From assembly GCA_003010405.1 (NCBI GenBank), contig PJLO01000001.1, forward strand, positions 97,029-161,028: a DNA stretch of 64,000 nucleotides, in the 5' to 3' direction. The notes under the pieces were generated by a model. That model did not search any database. It saw only the letters and a list, made by a program, of their open reading frames with translations, and was not told the origin of the DNA. Of this stretch, positions 26,104 through 34,141 are shown piece by piece. This DNA comes from Acidobacteriota bacterium. GTDB lineage: Bacteria > Acidobacteriota > Terriglobia > Terriglobales > Acidobacteriaceae. The position numbers and the translations under genes are program-made. The first letter of the stretch is position 1, and each line of letters opens with the position of its first letter.

Positions 26104-26952
26104 CTAATCAGGTTTCCGGTGCTCATGTCGCAGATAAGGGGAGGTATGTTTGTGAGTGAGACCGCCGTGCAGATGGCGATGCGAGTGGATGAGGTTTGCT
26201 GATTCAAGCAGTTCGGTGTTTGCCAGTATTTCATCAGGGCTCGCGTCAGCCACAACTACACCGTGTTCGAGCACAATGGCGCGTCTGGAGATCTCTCCCA
26301 GTATCTCCAATTGATGCGTAGCGGTGATGATCGTCTTCTTCCCGTTGTTCCAGGATTCCATCAGGTCGATGACCTGGCTCTGGCTGCGTGGGTCAAGTGC
26401 CGCGGTGGGCTCGTCGAGCAGCAGCACATCGGGGTCGAGGACAATCACGGAAGCCAGCGCCACGCGCTTCTTCTCGCCACCGGAGAGCCGGTACGGCGCG
26501 CGATCCTTCAGGTGCTCCGCGCCAATCCACGCCAGAGTTGCATGTACCCGCTCCAGAATCTCTGCCCGTGGCCAGCCCAGTTGCAGCGGGCCAAAAGCGA
26601 CTTCGTCAAACACCGTGGGATTGAAAAGCTGAATGTCGGGATTCTGAAACACCAGTCCCACGCGCCGCCGAAAACCGAGGGCGAAAGCATCGTCTTCCAT
26701 CGCAGCTTCGGTCAGTGCCGTGCCTCGAAAACGCAATGTGCCTTTGCAGGCGAAGTAGAGCGCATCCATCAACCGCAGCAGAGTGCTCTTGCCGCTGCCG
26801 TTCGCTCCCAGCAGCGCAATGCATTCACCTGCGCGTACCCGCAGCGAGAGGCCCTGCAGGGCCGGGATGCGATCGTACTCGTAGCGCACGTTCTCAACCT
26901 CGAACTCCAGCACCTCGGATTTTCCTGCGTCGAATGAAAGACTTTCCGGCAC
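26104..26952 (-). CDS. cbiO: Cobalt/nickel ECF transporter ATPase
   Basis: The 282-aa ABC ATPase has Walker A LLGANGSGKSTLLRLMD (about 48-64), Q-loop VFQNPDIQLF, signature RLSGGEKKRVALA, Walker B DVLLLDEPTAALDP and the switch His in ITATHQLE. The His-rich tail (HSHRHLHGGLTHKH) near the C-terminus suggests metal binding. It powers the CbiMQO importer with the upstream genes. It starts 15 bp after the cbiQ stop and is the last gene of the operon. Confidence 0.94.
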   Translation of the reverse strand: MPESLSFDAGKSEVLEFEVENVRYEYDRIPALQGLSLRVRAGECIALLGANGSGKSTLLRLMDALYFACKGTLRFRGTALTEAAMEDDAFALGFRRRVGLVFQNPDIQLFNPTVFDEVAFGPLQLGWPRAEILERVHATLAWIGAEHLKDRAPYRLSGGEKKRVALASVIVLDPDVLLLDEPTAALDPRSQSQVIDLMESWNNGKKTIITATHQLEILGEISRRAIVLEHGVVVADASPDEILANTELLESANLIHSHRHLHGGLTHKHTSPYLRHEHRKPD

Positions 26953-26967
26953 TCCGTTCTCCCTCTC

Positions 26968-27783
26968 TTATCTTCCCGCCAGAACTGCGGCTGTAGCGGC
27001 TACGGCAAAGCCGGACATTGCCACATAGTCCCATCCACGCAACCGGAAGTCGTTCAGCAAATATACTTCTCCGCGAAAGCCCCGTGCCTGCATTGACAGA
27101 AAAACCTGGTTGCCAAGGTCCAATGTCTTGCTCAGCAGCACGCCACCGGTATTTACCATCAGGTGGCGATGTTCGTGCCCGTTCAATCGTCCTACCAAAC
27201 GGCTCTGCCGGGATTCGAACATTGAGTTTGCAGTCTCCATCAGCAGCACCGCGTAGCGGTGCGTCATCGCCAGCAGCGCGATGATTTCTACCGGAACCAT
27301 CAGCGTGCGCAGAGCCTTCAGCAGATGCATCCAGGGCGTAGTCAGCACCAGCAGCGTGCTTAAGGTTACAGCCGTTTCCACACGCGCAATCAACAGCACG
27401 GTGCTTCGCAATCCCTGTGACGTAAGCGTCAGCCCGCCGAACGGCAGCGAATACAAGACCTGCCCCGGAGTCAGAAACAGCGCGGGTGCCGCAATCATAA
27501 AAGTGAATGCAAAAACCACTACCCACACTCGCTTCGCCAGCGACCACAATGCAATGCGCGAAGCCAGAGCCAGCACAACTCCGAGGGCAAACAGCGCGGC
27601 CGTCACCGCGAGCTTTCGCGAGAGCGCCGCCGCAACCACCAGCGCCAGTAGTCCCACCAGTTTCACACGAGGGTCCAGCGATTGCAGCAGACCGCTCTCG
27701 TGAGCGGTAATTTCCGATACGAGCGTCCGCTCCAGTGCACTGGTAAATCCGCGGACTGTTTTGGCGAACACGTTCGTGCTCAT
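26968..27783 (-). CDS. cbiQ: Cobalt/nickel ECF transporter T component
   Basis: The 271-aa membrane protein has about 5-6 transmembrane helices and the CbiQ motifs AHESGLLQSLDPRVKLVGL near the N-terminus. The coupling-helix motifs are MFESRQSRLVGR and FLSMQARGFRGE. It couples CbiO to the metal-binding CbiM. The start is the ATG at 27783, overlapping the cbiM TGA; the longer open frame to 28122 lies inside cbiM and is not used. Confidence 0.93.
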   Translation of the reverse strand: MSTNVFAKTVRGFTSALERTLVSEITAHESGLLQSLDPRVKLVGLLALVVAAALSRKLAVTAALFALGVVLALASRIALWSLAKRVWVVVFAFTFMIAAPALFLTPGQVLYSLPFGGLTLTSQGLRSTVLLIARVETAVTLSTLLVLTTPWMHLLKALRTLMVPVEIIALLAMTHRYAVLLMETANSMFESRQSRLVGRLNGHEHRHLMVNTGGVLLSKTLDLGNQVFLSMQARGFRGEVYLLNDFRLRGWDYVAMSGFAVAATAAVLAGR

Positions 27784-28835
27784 TGCCGGCTCCGTTGGTT
27801 TGCATACTGCATTGCGCGTCGCAAAATCCACGTCACGGCCAGAATCATTCCCACGCCGAACATCGCTGAGAGCAGGTAGCCAAAGGCTGCGCTCTTCACA
27901 AAATGTGGAGCGTAATCGGGCAGTGGCGCAGTCCACAGGCTCGCCAACCGCGCCAGACCGGAGGGCGCAGCAACGGGAGGCGCAGACTGTCCGCTCGCCG
28001 CGGCAATCCTCGCTCGCGCTGCAGCATCGGAAAAATCCTGCGGAGCCCACTCGCCCCACGCCGTGCCGCCGGCCAGAATGCCCAGCGGAGTCAGCAGCAA
28101 TACGACGCCCAGTGCTCCCCAAAGCCTGCGAGGCGTTGGCGAGGCCGCCTGCACCGGCATCGATGTAATTCCAACGAGTGCCGGTTCGTTGCTGCGCAAG
28201 AAGCTGAACAGCCCCGCGCTCATCACCGCCTCGGCTGCTCCGGCAATGGTCAGGTGTCCGGCCATCATAGCCGGGATGGCGATGCTCAACGGATACGGCG
28301 CATAGAGCGGTGCGCCCGTAACATCGCGAAACAGCATGGGCTGAACGCCAAACTCGATGGCCGCTAATAGAGCCGACAGGTTGACCGCGCCATAGCCTGC
28401 CAGAGCCGCAGCAACTATCCGGCGCCGGGAATCAGGCGCCGCCCCCAGGCTGACGAGTTGATAAATACCCCATGCCGCAAACGATCCGGCAATAGCCATA
28501 TTGAAGCAATTTGCGCCCAGGGTCGTAATGCCGCCATCGCCAAAAAACAGTGCCTGAATGGCCAGAGCCAGCGAGATGGCCAGCATCGAAGCCCACGGCC
28601 CCAGCACGATTGCCGCAACAGCCACTCCAACTGCGTGACCAGTCGTCCCGCCAGGCAGCGGCAGGTTGAACATCATGATGACGAATGAGAACGCTGCAAA
28701 CAGGGAAAGCAGAGGCAAAGTGCGTCCAAACAGTTTCCGGCGTGTGCGTCGCAGCGCCTGCCACCAGCAGGGGGCGCTCGCCGCATACATCACAGCGCAG
28801 CTTGAAGGGCTTAGATATCCATCGGGAATGTGCAA
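27780..28835 (-). CDS. cbiM: Cobalt/nickel ECF substrate-binding protein (CbiM-CbiN type fusion)
   Basis: The 351-aa protein starts MHIPDGYLSPSS, the N-terminal metal-coordinating segment typical of CbiM/NikM. The first about 220 residues carry 6-7 helices with LPLPGGTTGHAVG and GGITTLGANCFNM. The C-terminal part (about 235-351) has two helices flanking a periplasmic loop with GEWAPQDFSDAA, like a CbiN/PDGLE domain fused to CbiM. MHIPDG leans towards nickel, but cobalt cannot be excluded. It is first of cbiMQO, with a palindrome 80 bp upstream as a possible metal operator. Confidence 0.92.
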   Translation of the reverse strand: MHIPDGYLSPSSCAVMYAASAPCWWQALRRTRRKLFGRTLPLLSLFAAFSFVIMMFNLPLPGGTTGHAVGVAVAAIVLGPWASMLAISLALAIQALFFGDGGITTLGANCFNMAIAGSFAAWGIYQLVSLGAAPDSRRRIVAAALAGYGAVNLSALLAAIEFGVQPMLFRDVTGAPLYAPYPLSIAIPAMMAGHLTIAGAAEAVMSAGLFSFLRSNEPALVGITSMPVQAASPTPRRLWGALGVVLLLTPLGILAGGTAWGEWAPQDFSDAAARARIAAASGQSAPPVAAPSGLARLASLWTAPLPDYAPHFVKSAAFGYLLSAMFGVGMILAVTWILRRAMQYANQRSRQ

Positions 28836-28913
28836 GCGGTGCAGCTCCTACCCTAGTTTACTGGATTGTGCAGATTTCGCCGCTTGCTGCTCCCTGCGTG
28901 CAAATTTACTTGT

Positions 28914-28924
28914 CTTAGCCTAAG
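28914..28924. promoter_or_regulatory. Palindrome upstream of cbiMQO, possible DtxR-family box
   Basis: CTTAG-C-CTAAG is a perfect palindrome 79-89 bp upstream of the cbiM start. Its core TTAGCCTAA matches the centre of the DtxR/IdeR consensus (GTTAGSCTAAC). It overlaps the last codon of the small upstream gene. Function as a metal-responsive operator is inferred. Confidence 0.4.
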
Positions 28925-29138
28925 CTGCGTTCGAATCTTCCGGGTCAGGAATGCTCGAGGGCGGATCGCTGGTCGGAAACGAATCGGCCAGCGTTTTGTC
29001 CAAGGCTTTTTCCCGGCGATCATGCTCTGCGCGCTTTTTTTCTTCTTCATTTAATGAACGCTCTTCCCGGTCGTGAGGCAAACCGGGGTGTTCACGAGCA
29101 TCGCACTCTTCTTCTTCACGTGATCTCTCGTTCGTCAT
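28920..29138 (-). CDS. Small hydrophilic conserved protein
   Basis: This 72-aa very charged protein (EREEEE-type N-terminus, ARE, EERSLNEEEKKRAEH) has a C-terminal motif, LDKTLADSFPTSDPPS, that I recognise as recurrent in small bacterial proteins of unknown role. The start is the ATG at 29138, preceded by AGGAG; an upstream in-frame start at 29186 lacks one. It is followed by cbiM in the same direction with an 84-bp gap. No transmembrane segment or signal is seen. Confidence 0.6.
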   Translation of the reverse strand: MTNERSREEEECDAREHPGLPHDREERSLNEEEKKRAEHDRREKALDKTLADSFPTSDPPSSIPDPEDSNAA

Positions 29139-29247
29139 AACTCCTGTACCTGAATTCCATTGATTGTGTGAACTTCGGGCTTTCATGCCGTTGGATGCCT
29201 GTTATAGGGGCGCGAGCATTCGCTCGTCAGAACCGGGTGCCGGGTGC

Positions 29248-29284
29248 CCCATCTTCGCGTCATGCTTTTCGACGCTAAGGTGGG
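29248..29284. repeat. REP-like imperfect palindrome
   Basis: CCCATCTTCGCGTC (29248-29261) pairs with GACGCTAAGGTGGG (29271-29284) with two mismatches. It is preceded by GGGTGCC repeats and a small CGAGC-ATTC-GCTCG hairpin. Palindromes of this GTGCCCCATC style are, to my memory, dispersed in acidobacterial genomes. The interval 29139-29430 holds no gene. Confidence 0.45.
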
Positions 29285-29430
29285 AAGCAATACCATTTCT
29301 CTCTGAGGGTGTTGCTCTTGTTCTTGAGTTCGTATTCGTTCGCGCTCCTTAGCTAGGTGCCTTAGGAACACTCGCCACCCGTGCCCGCCTCGTGTTAGCC
29401 TTCGGCCATCTTATTAGTTCACTGGACCTT

Positions 29431-31320
29431 ATGACCCTGTCGTTTCTGGATTGGCTGGCAATCTTCGCGTACCTGGCAATCACCGTCCTGCTCGGTTTCT
29501 GGTTTCGCAAGCGTTCGGCGAAAAGCGTGGATGATTACTTTGTCTCCGGACGCAACGTGAATTGGTGGCTTGCCGGAACCTCGATGGTCGCAACCACGTT
29601 TGGTGCCGATACGCCGCTCGTCGTTACCGGTCTCGTTTACACGCAGGGAATCAGCGGAAACTGGCTTTGGTGGGGGTCTCTGCTCTCCGGCATGATGACC
29701 GTCTTCCTTTTCGCGCGTCTTTGGCGTCGCAGCGGATTGCTGACCGACGTGCAGTTTGCCGAGATCCGTTACAGCGGCAAGCCTGCGGCTTTCCTGCGCG
29801 GCTTCCGGGCCGTCTACCTCGGTCTGCTCATGAACTGTGTCATTCTCGGATGGGTCACCAAGGCCATGACCAGCATCGTTGCCACCACTCTTGGCGGAAC
29901 CCCTCTGCTCCTCACCGTGGCAGGCTGGGTCGCCCCGCTCGGCGGCGTCTGGGCTGGTCCCGAGGGCGGTGCGCTCGCCATCTGTGTCCTTTTCCTCATC
30001 CCGTTCACGGGGTTGTATGTCTCCCTAGGCGGCCTTTGGGGTGTTCTCTGGACCGACCTCTTTCAGTTCGTCCTCAAGATGTCGATTGTCATTGCAATTG
30101 CGTTCTACGCGGTGCGCGCCGTGGGAGGCATCTCCGCCCTCATCTCGCGCCTTGCGGTTATGCAATCGCATGCGTCTGCAAATGGAAACCCGCTCGCGTT
30201 TTTCCCCAGCCTCTCCAGTGGTTTCACCACCGAAATGCTCTGGACCATCCCTGTGGCAACCTTTCTGGTCAATATAGGGCTTCAATGGTGGGCCTTCTGG
30301 TATCCCGGTGCGGAACCCGGAGGCGGAGGCTACATTGCCCAGCGCATCTTCAGCGCCCGCGACGAGCGTCAGGGCCTGCTAAGTGTTCTCTGGTTCAACG
30401 TGGCCCACTATGCCATCCGCCCCTGGCCGTGGATTATCACCGCGCTCTGTGTCGTAGTCCTTTACCCCGGCCTCGCGCATCCGGAAAGCGGCTACATGCT
30501 GGTGATGAACAATTACCTGCCCCACTCCATGCGGGGCCTCGCCATCGCCGGATTCCTTGCCGCCTTCATGTCCACCGTCGCTACCCAGCTAAACTGGGGA
30601 GCCTCCTACCTGGTCTCGGACTTCTACCGCCGCTTCCTGCACCGGCAGGCAAGCAACCGTCACTATGTCAGGATGTCGCGCCTTGCGACGGTCCTGCTGG
30701 TCATAGCATCGGCCTGGGTCTCAGTGAATCTTGATTCCATTGCCAGCGGATGGCAGGTTGTAATGGAAATTGGCGCCGGGACCGGAGCCGTCTACCTTCT
30801 GCGCTGGTATTGGTGGCGCATCAACGCCTGGTCGGAAATCTCGGCCATGGGCTGCTCTCTCGCCGTGACCGTGGCAATCAACGCACTGCATCCTTTTCAC
30901 GGAAACTCGCCTGTGGTCTTTGCCAAAACCGCCATGACCACCACGGCCATCACCACTCTGGTCTGGCTGGCGGTAACCCTGCTGACTCCCGCCGAGCCGC
31001 GCGAAACCCTCGAAGCCTTCTACCGCCTGGTCCGCCCGGATGTGCGAGGCTGGAAACCCATTGCCGCCAAAATCGAAGGAGTAGCGCCCACCCGCGACCT
31101 CGGCACTAATCTGACCGCATGGATACTGGGCTGCGCCATGGTCTACCTCTGCCTTTTCGGCACCGGAAAGCTGCTTCTCCATCATCACGCACAGGGAATC
31201 GCTTTGCTCATGCTCTCTGCGCTATGCGGGATCGGGCTTTATCGCAACTTCGTTTCCAGCTTCAGCCGCGAGCCAGACACGACAACTACGCGGGAGCAAA
31301 GTGTTGCGGCCGTGGAGTGA
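29431..31320 (+). CDS. Sodium:solute symporter (SSS family)
   Basis: The 629-aa protein has about 13-15 transmembrane helices. SSS signatures are LLGFWFRKRSAKSVDDYFVSG, GTSMVATTFGADTPL and ISAMGCSLAVT. A soluble loop late in the protein (about 525-570, ETLEAFYRLVRPDVRGW) is common in the sugar/myo-inositol-like branch. It probably imports a sugar or related solute with Na+. The start chosen is the ATG at 29431 (MTLSFLDWLAIF), because a GTG at 29392 adds a non-conserved leader. It is convergent with the LysR gene downstream. Confidence 0.9.
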   Translation: MTLSFLDWLAIFAYLAITVLLGFWFRKRSAKSVDDYFVSGRNVNWWLAGTSMVATTFGADTPLVVTGLVYTQGISGNWLWWGSLLSGMMTVFLFARLWRRSGLLTDVQFAEIRYSGKPAAFLRGFRAVYLGLLMNCVILGWVTKAMTSIVATTLGGTPLLLTVAGWVAPLGGVWAGPEGGALAICVLFLIPFTGLYVSLGGLWGVLWTDLFQFVLKMSIVIAIAFYAVRAVGGISALISRLAVMQSHASANGNPLAFFPSLSSGFTTEMLWTIPVATFLVNIGLQWWAFWYPGAEPGGGGYIAQRIFSARDERQGLLSVLWFNVAHYAIRPWPWIITALCVVVLYPGLAHPESGYMLVMNNYLPHSMRGLAIAGFLAAFMSTVATQLNWGASYLVSDFYRRFLHRQASNRHYVRMSRLATVLLVIASAWVSVNLDSIASGWQVVMEIGAGTGAVYLLRWYWWRINAWSEISAMGCSLAVTVAINALHPFHGNSPVVFAKTAMTTTAITTLVWLAVTLLTPAEPRETLEAFYRLVRPDVRGWKPIAAKIEGVAPTRDLGTNLTAWILGCAMVYLCLFGTGKLLLHHHAQGIALLMLSALCGIGLYRNFVSSFSREPDTTTTREQSVAAVE

Positions 31321-31403
31321 TCGAGTGCGAGCGCGACGAAAAAAGTAGAGCCTTTCGAGCGAAGCAGAGTGCTTTCGAATCCTCTGTAATGTGCGCGGAA
31401 GTC

Positions 31404-32357
31404 TTATGCCCCTGCCTTGCGTCTCGCCACCGCTGCATTTTCGCCTTCCGGCTCGAACAGCGCCCGATTTCTAGGATCCGCTGCCATGCTTCGGCAAACA
31501 TTCATGAACGCCGCGCCTGCATGCGAAAGTGTTGCCCCCTTGCGTGTCACCAATCGCAGCGTACGCTCCAGTCTCAGTTCGTTCACGGTGATGGCGACCA
31601 GTTCGCCGCGTTGCAGTTCGCCTTCAACGCTCATTCGAGGCACCAGGGCCACGCCATTTCCCATGCGCACAAAATCCTTAATGCTCGAAAGAGTTGGCAA
31701 CTCCACATCCATATGCAAAGTGGTCCGAGTCCTCTTAAACGCGTCGATCACCTTGTTGCGCAGTGGCGAAGTCACGTTATGAGCCACAAACGACTCCGCG
31801 CCCAGATCGTGAATGCTCACCTTCTCCACCGAGGCCAGCGAGTGCCCCGGATACACCACAAACACCAGTTCGTCGCGATAAATGGTTGTTGTACTTAACT
31901 GTTCGTCTTCCGGCTTGAACGACAGCACGCCGAACTCGACCTGATGTGTCAGTACCTGCCTCGCTATATCTCCCGCAAGCGCCCGCTGTACCTGAATTTT
32001 GATCGAGGGGTGCAACCGATGGTAAACGTGCAGAACCGGGAGCAGACACAGCGAGGTGAACTCGTTGGCTGCCACCGTCAGCTTGCCTTCATGCAGACTG
32101 CGCAACTCCGAGATCGCGTCGCGCGCGCGCTCACGCAGATTCAGCAACTCTTCGGCGTATTGCAGCAACACCGCTCCCGCCGCTGTCAGCGTTCCATCGC
32201 GGGACGAGCGCTCGAACACTTTTTCGCCCAGCGTGTCCTCAAGTTTGCCTATCGTCTGGCTCACTGCCGATTGAGTGCGGTGCAACCGCAGAGCCGCTCG
32301 CGAAAAACTGCGCTCCTGCGCTACGGCAACAAAAGCCTCAAGCTGATACAGGTCCAT
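31404..32357 (-). CDS. LysR-family transcriptional regulator
   Basis: The 317-aa protein begins MDLYQLEAFVAVAQERSFSR. The winged helix (AALRLHRTQSAVSQTIGKLE) covers residues 1-60, and a substrate-binding domain follows (LTVAANEFTSLCLLPVLHVY onwards). It resembles CysB/CynR-like regulators, but the effector cannot be read from the sequence. It is transcribed away from the phe region. The upstream AT-rich stretch at 32400-32470 may hold its promoter and a target site. Confidence 0.87.
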   Translation of the reverse strand: MDLYQLEAFVAVAQERSFSRAALRLHRTQSAVSQTIGKLEDTLGEKVFERSSRDGTLTAAGAVLLQYAEELLNLRERARDAISELRSLHEGKLTVAANEFTSLCLLPVLHVYHRLHPSIKIQVQRALAGDIARQVLTHQVEFGVLSFKPEDEQLSTTTIYRDELVFVVYPGHSLASVEKVSIHDLGAESFVAHNVTSPLRNKVIDAFKRTRTTLHMDVELPTLSSIKDFVRMGNGVALVPRMSVEGELQRGELVAITVNELRLERTLRLVTRKGATLSHAGAAFMNVCRSMAADPRNRALFEPEGENAAVARRKAGA

Positions 32358-32691
32358 AAATTAACCTTTCGGGACCAAGGGGTAAGTGGAGCTCGGTTGA
32401 TTATATTGACTTATGCAGTTGATGATAGAAGTAGTTTATCTAATACTAAATATCTAAAAACTGATTTACGCGAGAGTCATGCTTCGCACGCCGGAAAGAC
32501 TGGTTCCGAATTGAACGTAGCTGGCTATGAACGGGATAAAGCGGCAGTGGCGATTGCGGGATGGCCGCTGTAGCTCATAGGTTTTGGTTTGCGTTTTGAG
32601 CAGTGGTTCGGCTTACGGGTTTCGGTTTAGCGAGTTCCTGAATCGGGCTGCGCAAGGTGAGCAGGATTTTTCGGCATGGCGTTGCTCTTCG
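32358..32691. other. Intergenic region between LysR and the phe leader
   Basis: No gene is supported here. Positions 32400-32470 are AT-rich (TTGATTATATTGACTTATGC and following), unlike the surroundings, and probably carry the LysR promoter or operator. I see no further structure until the pheL promoter. Confidence 0.5.
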
Positions 32692-32721
32692 TTGACAAGT
32701 TCCCGTTCAATCCGCTAGAGT
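32692..32721 (+). promoter_or_regulatory. Promoter of the phe leader
   Basis: A consensus -35 TTGACA (32692-32697) is followed 18 bp later by TAGAGT (32716-32721). The predicted start at about 32728 lies 8 nt before the leader ATG. Confidence 0.65.
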
Positions 32722-32735
32722 CTCTCACAGAGTTT

Positions 32736-32834
32736 ATGCGCACCGTTCGATTTACTTTCGGATTCTTTGCTTACCGTGGCTACTATACATCGCGGCTGAG
32801 CGGGATCGTGTGCGCTTCTGATTTACAACTCTAG
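32736..32834 (+). CDS. pheL: Phe/Tyr-rich leader peptide of aroQ-pheA
   Basis: A 32-codon ORF (ATG 32736, TAG 32832-32834) reads MRTVRFTFGFFAYRGYY in its first half: four Phe and three Tyr within 12 residues. It lies between a good promoter and a strong terminator, directly upstream of chorismate mutase and prephenate dehydratase. That is the classic design of a pheA leader. Stalling at Phe (32751-32768) or Tyr (32772-32786) codons would leave the antiterminator strand at 32789-32800 free. Confidence 0.85.
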   Translation: MRTVRFTFGFFAYRGYYTSRLSGIVCASDLQL

Positions 32835-32866
32835 ACTTTGCACACAGTTTCTTCTCAGGCCGCGAT
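32789..32866 (+). promoter_or_regulatory. Antiterminator of the phe attenuator
   Basis: ATCGCGGCTGAG (32789-32800) can pair with CTCAGGCCGCGAT (32854-32866): 12 base pairs with one bulged C. The second strand is also the 5' arm of the terminator, so the two structures exclude each other. Confidence 0.8.
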
Positions 32867-32891
32867 CGAGGATCGCGGCCTTTGTGTTTTT
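32858..32891 (+). terminator. Attenuator terminator before aroQ
   Basis: GGCCGCGATC (32858-32867) pairs perfectly with GATCGCGGCC (32871-32880) around GAG, followed by TTTGTGTTTTT. It is an intrinsic terminator 33 bp upstream of aroQ that would stop transcription when Phe and Tyr are plentiful. Confidence 0.9.
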
Positions 32892-32923
32892 GCACGATTT
32901 TCAAACCAAAGGAGAACAACATC

Positions 32924-33214
32924 ATGACCGAAGCTCTTAAACAACGACGCACCGAAATCGACGAACTCAATCTCGAACTCCTCCAGCTCATCAACCGGCG
33001 AGCCCAAGTTGTTGCCGATATTGCCCGCCTTAAGCGCGAGAGCAAACTGCCTGTTTCCGACGAAGCCCGGGAAGCGGCCATCTTCAACACCCTGCTCAAT
33101 GAGAATTCCGGTCCCCTCAATGCTGCCAGCATCAAACGTATTTTCGGCTCTATCATTGCCGAAAGCCGCCGTCTTCAGTACCGTCTCGGAGTCGAGTCGA
33201 CGTGCACAAAATAG
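32924..33214 (+). CDS. aroQ: Chorismate mutase (AroQ class)
   Basis: This 96-aa all-helical enzyme converts chorismate to prephenate. Active-site residues typical of AroQ are visible: the N-terminal Arg in LKQRRTEIDELNLELLQLI, RRAQVVADIARLK and the C-terminal IFGSIIAESRRLQ. The ATG at 32924 has an AAAGGAG ribosome site at proper distance. It overlaps pheA by 13 bp, so the two enzymes common in P-protein are separate but coupled here. Expression is under the attenuator just upstream. Confidence 0.92.
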   Translation: MTEALKQRRTEIDELNLELLQLINRRAQVVADIARLKRESKLPVSDEAREAAIFNTLLNENSGPLNAASIKRIFGSIIAESRRLQYRLGVESTCTK

Positions 33215-34050
33215 GTCAGAACAATCGCGTTGCTTTCCAGGGCGAGCCCGGAGCGTTCAGCCAGTCTGCTGCACGTAAACTGCTCGGAGCCGACATTCGC
33301 ACCATTGCTTGCCCCACTTTCGAGTCTCTTTTCGACTCGATTGGCGAAGGCCGCGCTGACCTCATTCTTGCGCCCCTTGAGAATACGCTCGCCGGCCCCG
33401 TACTGCGCTGCTATGACCTGCTCTACCAGAGCTCTCTCCGCATGATTGGCGAGGTCAGCCTGCGCATAAGCCACTGCGTCATTGGATGTCCCGGCTCAAA
33501 GCTTCAGGATGTTCGCCGGATTCAGTCGCATCCCGTGGCGTTGGCCCAGTGCGAGCGTTTCTTCATGGCGCACCCCGGCATTGCCAGGGCTGTTGCCGAG
33601 GACACCGCAGGCAGCGTGCGGCAGATCATGGCTTTGCGGGACCCAACCGTTGCCGCCATTGCCAGCGAATTTGCCGCGGGCGAGTACGGTGCGCAGGTCC
33701 TCGCCCATGAGGTGGAAGACGATCCTAAGAACTTCACGCGTTTTGCCCTGCTCGCGTCCGAATCCGCTGCGATCGAACCTGACCCGGACGCCGACGCCAG
33801 CACCGTCGTCATCACGATTGCGAATACGCCCGGCTCTCTCTTCCGTTCGCTGGAGGCTTTCGCCAGCAACTCTGTGGACCTTATGAGTCTGGTAAGCCGT
33901 CCGTTGGTGGGGACGCCGTGGCAGTATCGCTTTTTCCTGGAGGTTGCTGCCGCCGCATGGCAGCCGGAAATGGCCAAAGCTTTGGCCGAACTTGAGCCCC
34001 GCACCATTGAAATGCGCGTATTCGGCTCCTATCACTCGGCAAAGACCTAA
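33202..34050 (+). CDS. pheA: Prephenate dehydratase with ACT domain
   Basis: The 282-aa protein makes phenylpyruvate from prephenate. It starts VAFQGEPGAFSQSAAR, has LAPLENTLAGPV and the catalytic Thr-Arg-Phe in DDPKNFTRFALLA (about residue 175). It ends in an ACT domain (about 195-275) with NTPGSLFRSLEAF and LVSRPLVG, the Phe-binding pocket for feedback inhibition. The start is GTG at 33202 inside the aroQ end. With aroQ it forms the Phe branch controlled both by attenuation and by Phe inhibition. Confidence 0.94.
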   Translation: MHKIGQNNRVAFQGEPGAFSQSAARKLLGADIRTIACPTFESLFDSIGEGRADLILAPLENTLAGPVLRCYDLLYQSSLRMIGEVSLRISHCVIGCPGSKLQDVRRIQSHPVALAQCERFFMAHPGIARAVAEDTAGSVRQIMALRDPTVAAIASEFAAGEYGAQVLAHEVEDDPKNFTRFALLASESAAIEPDPDADASTVVITIANTPGSLFRSLEAFASNSVDLMSLVSRPLVGTPWQYRFFLEVAAAAWQPEMAKALAELEPRTIEMRVFGSYHSAKT

Positions 34051-34106
34051 AGATCAGGTATTTTCGGCTCTGCGCCGCGACTTCCAGCGGCAGGGGGCAG
34101 CTTTCG

Positions 34107-34133
34107 TATCGGGCTTATTTTGCCCGATATAAT
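34107..34133 (+). promoter_or_regulatory. Palindrome over a TATAAT box, leaderless promoter
   Basis: TATCGGGC (34107-34114) and GCCCGATA (34122-34129) form a perfect 8-bp inverted repeat with a 7-nt spacer. It overlaps a consensus TATAAT at 34128-34133. The ATG of the next gene is 8 nt after the -10, implying a leaderless mRNA. No good -35 is seen, which suggests activator or repressor control through the palindrome. Confidence 0.55.
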
Positions 34134-34141
34134 CACGGCTA

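Noticed and set aside
26894..28122. Long alternative minus-strand frames over cbiQ and cbiM
   Set aside because: They overlap genes with clear motifs and have skewed Gly/Arg/Cys content. The cbiQ frame is open upstream only by chance.
28836..28919. Cobalamin or NiCo riboswitch before cbiM
   Set aside because: The conserved cores of these classes are not visible and the leader is too short for a cobalamin aptamer.
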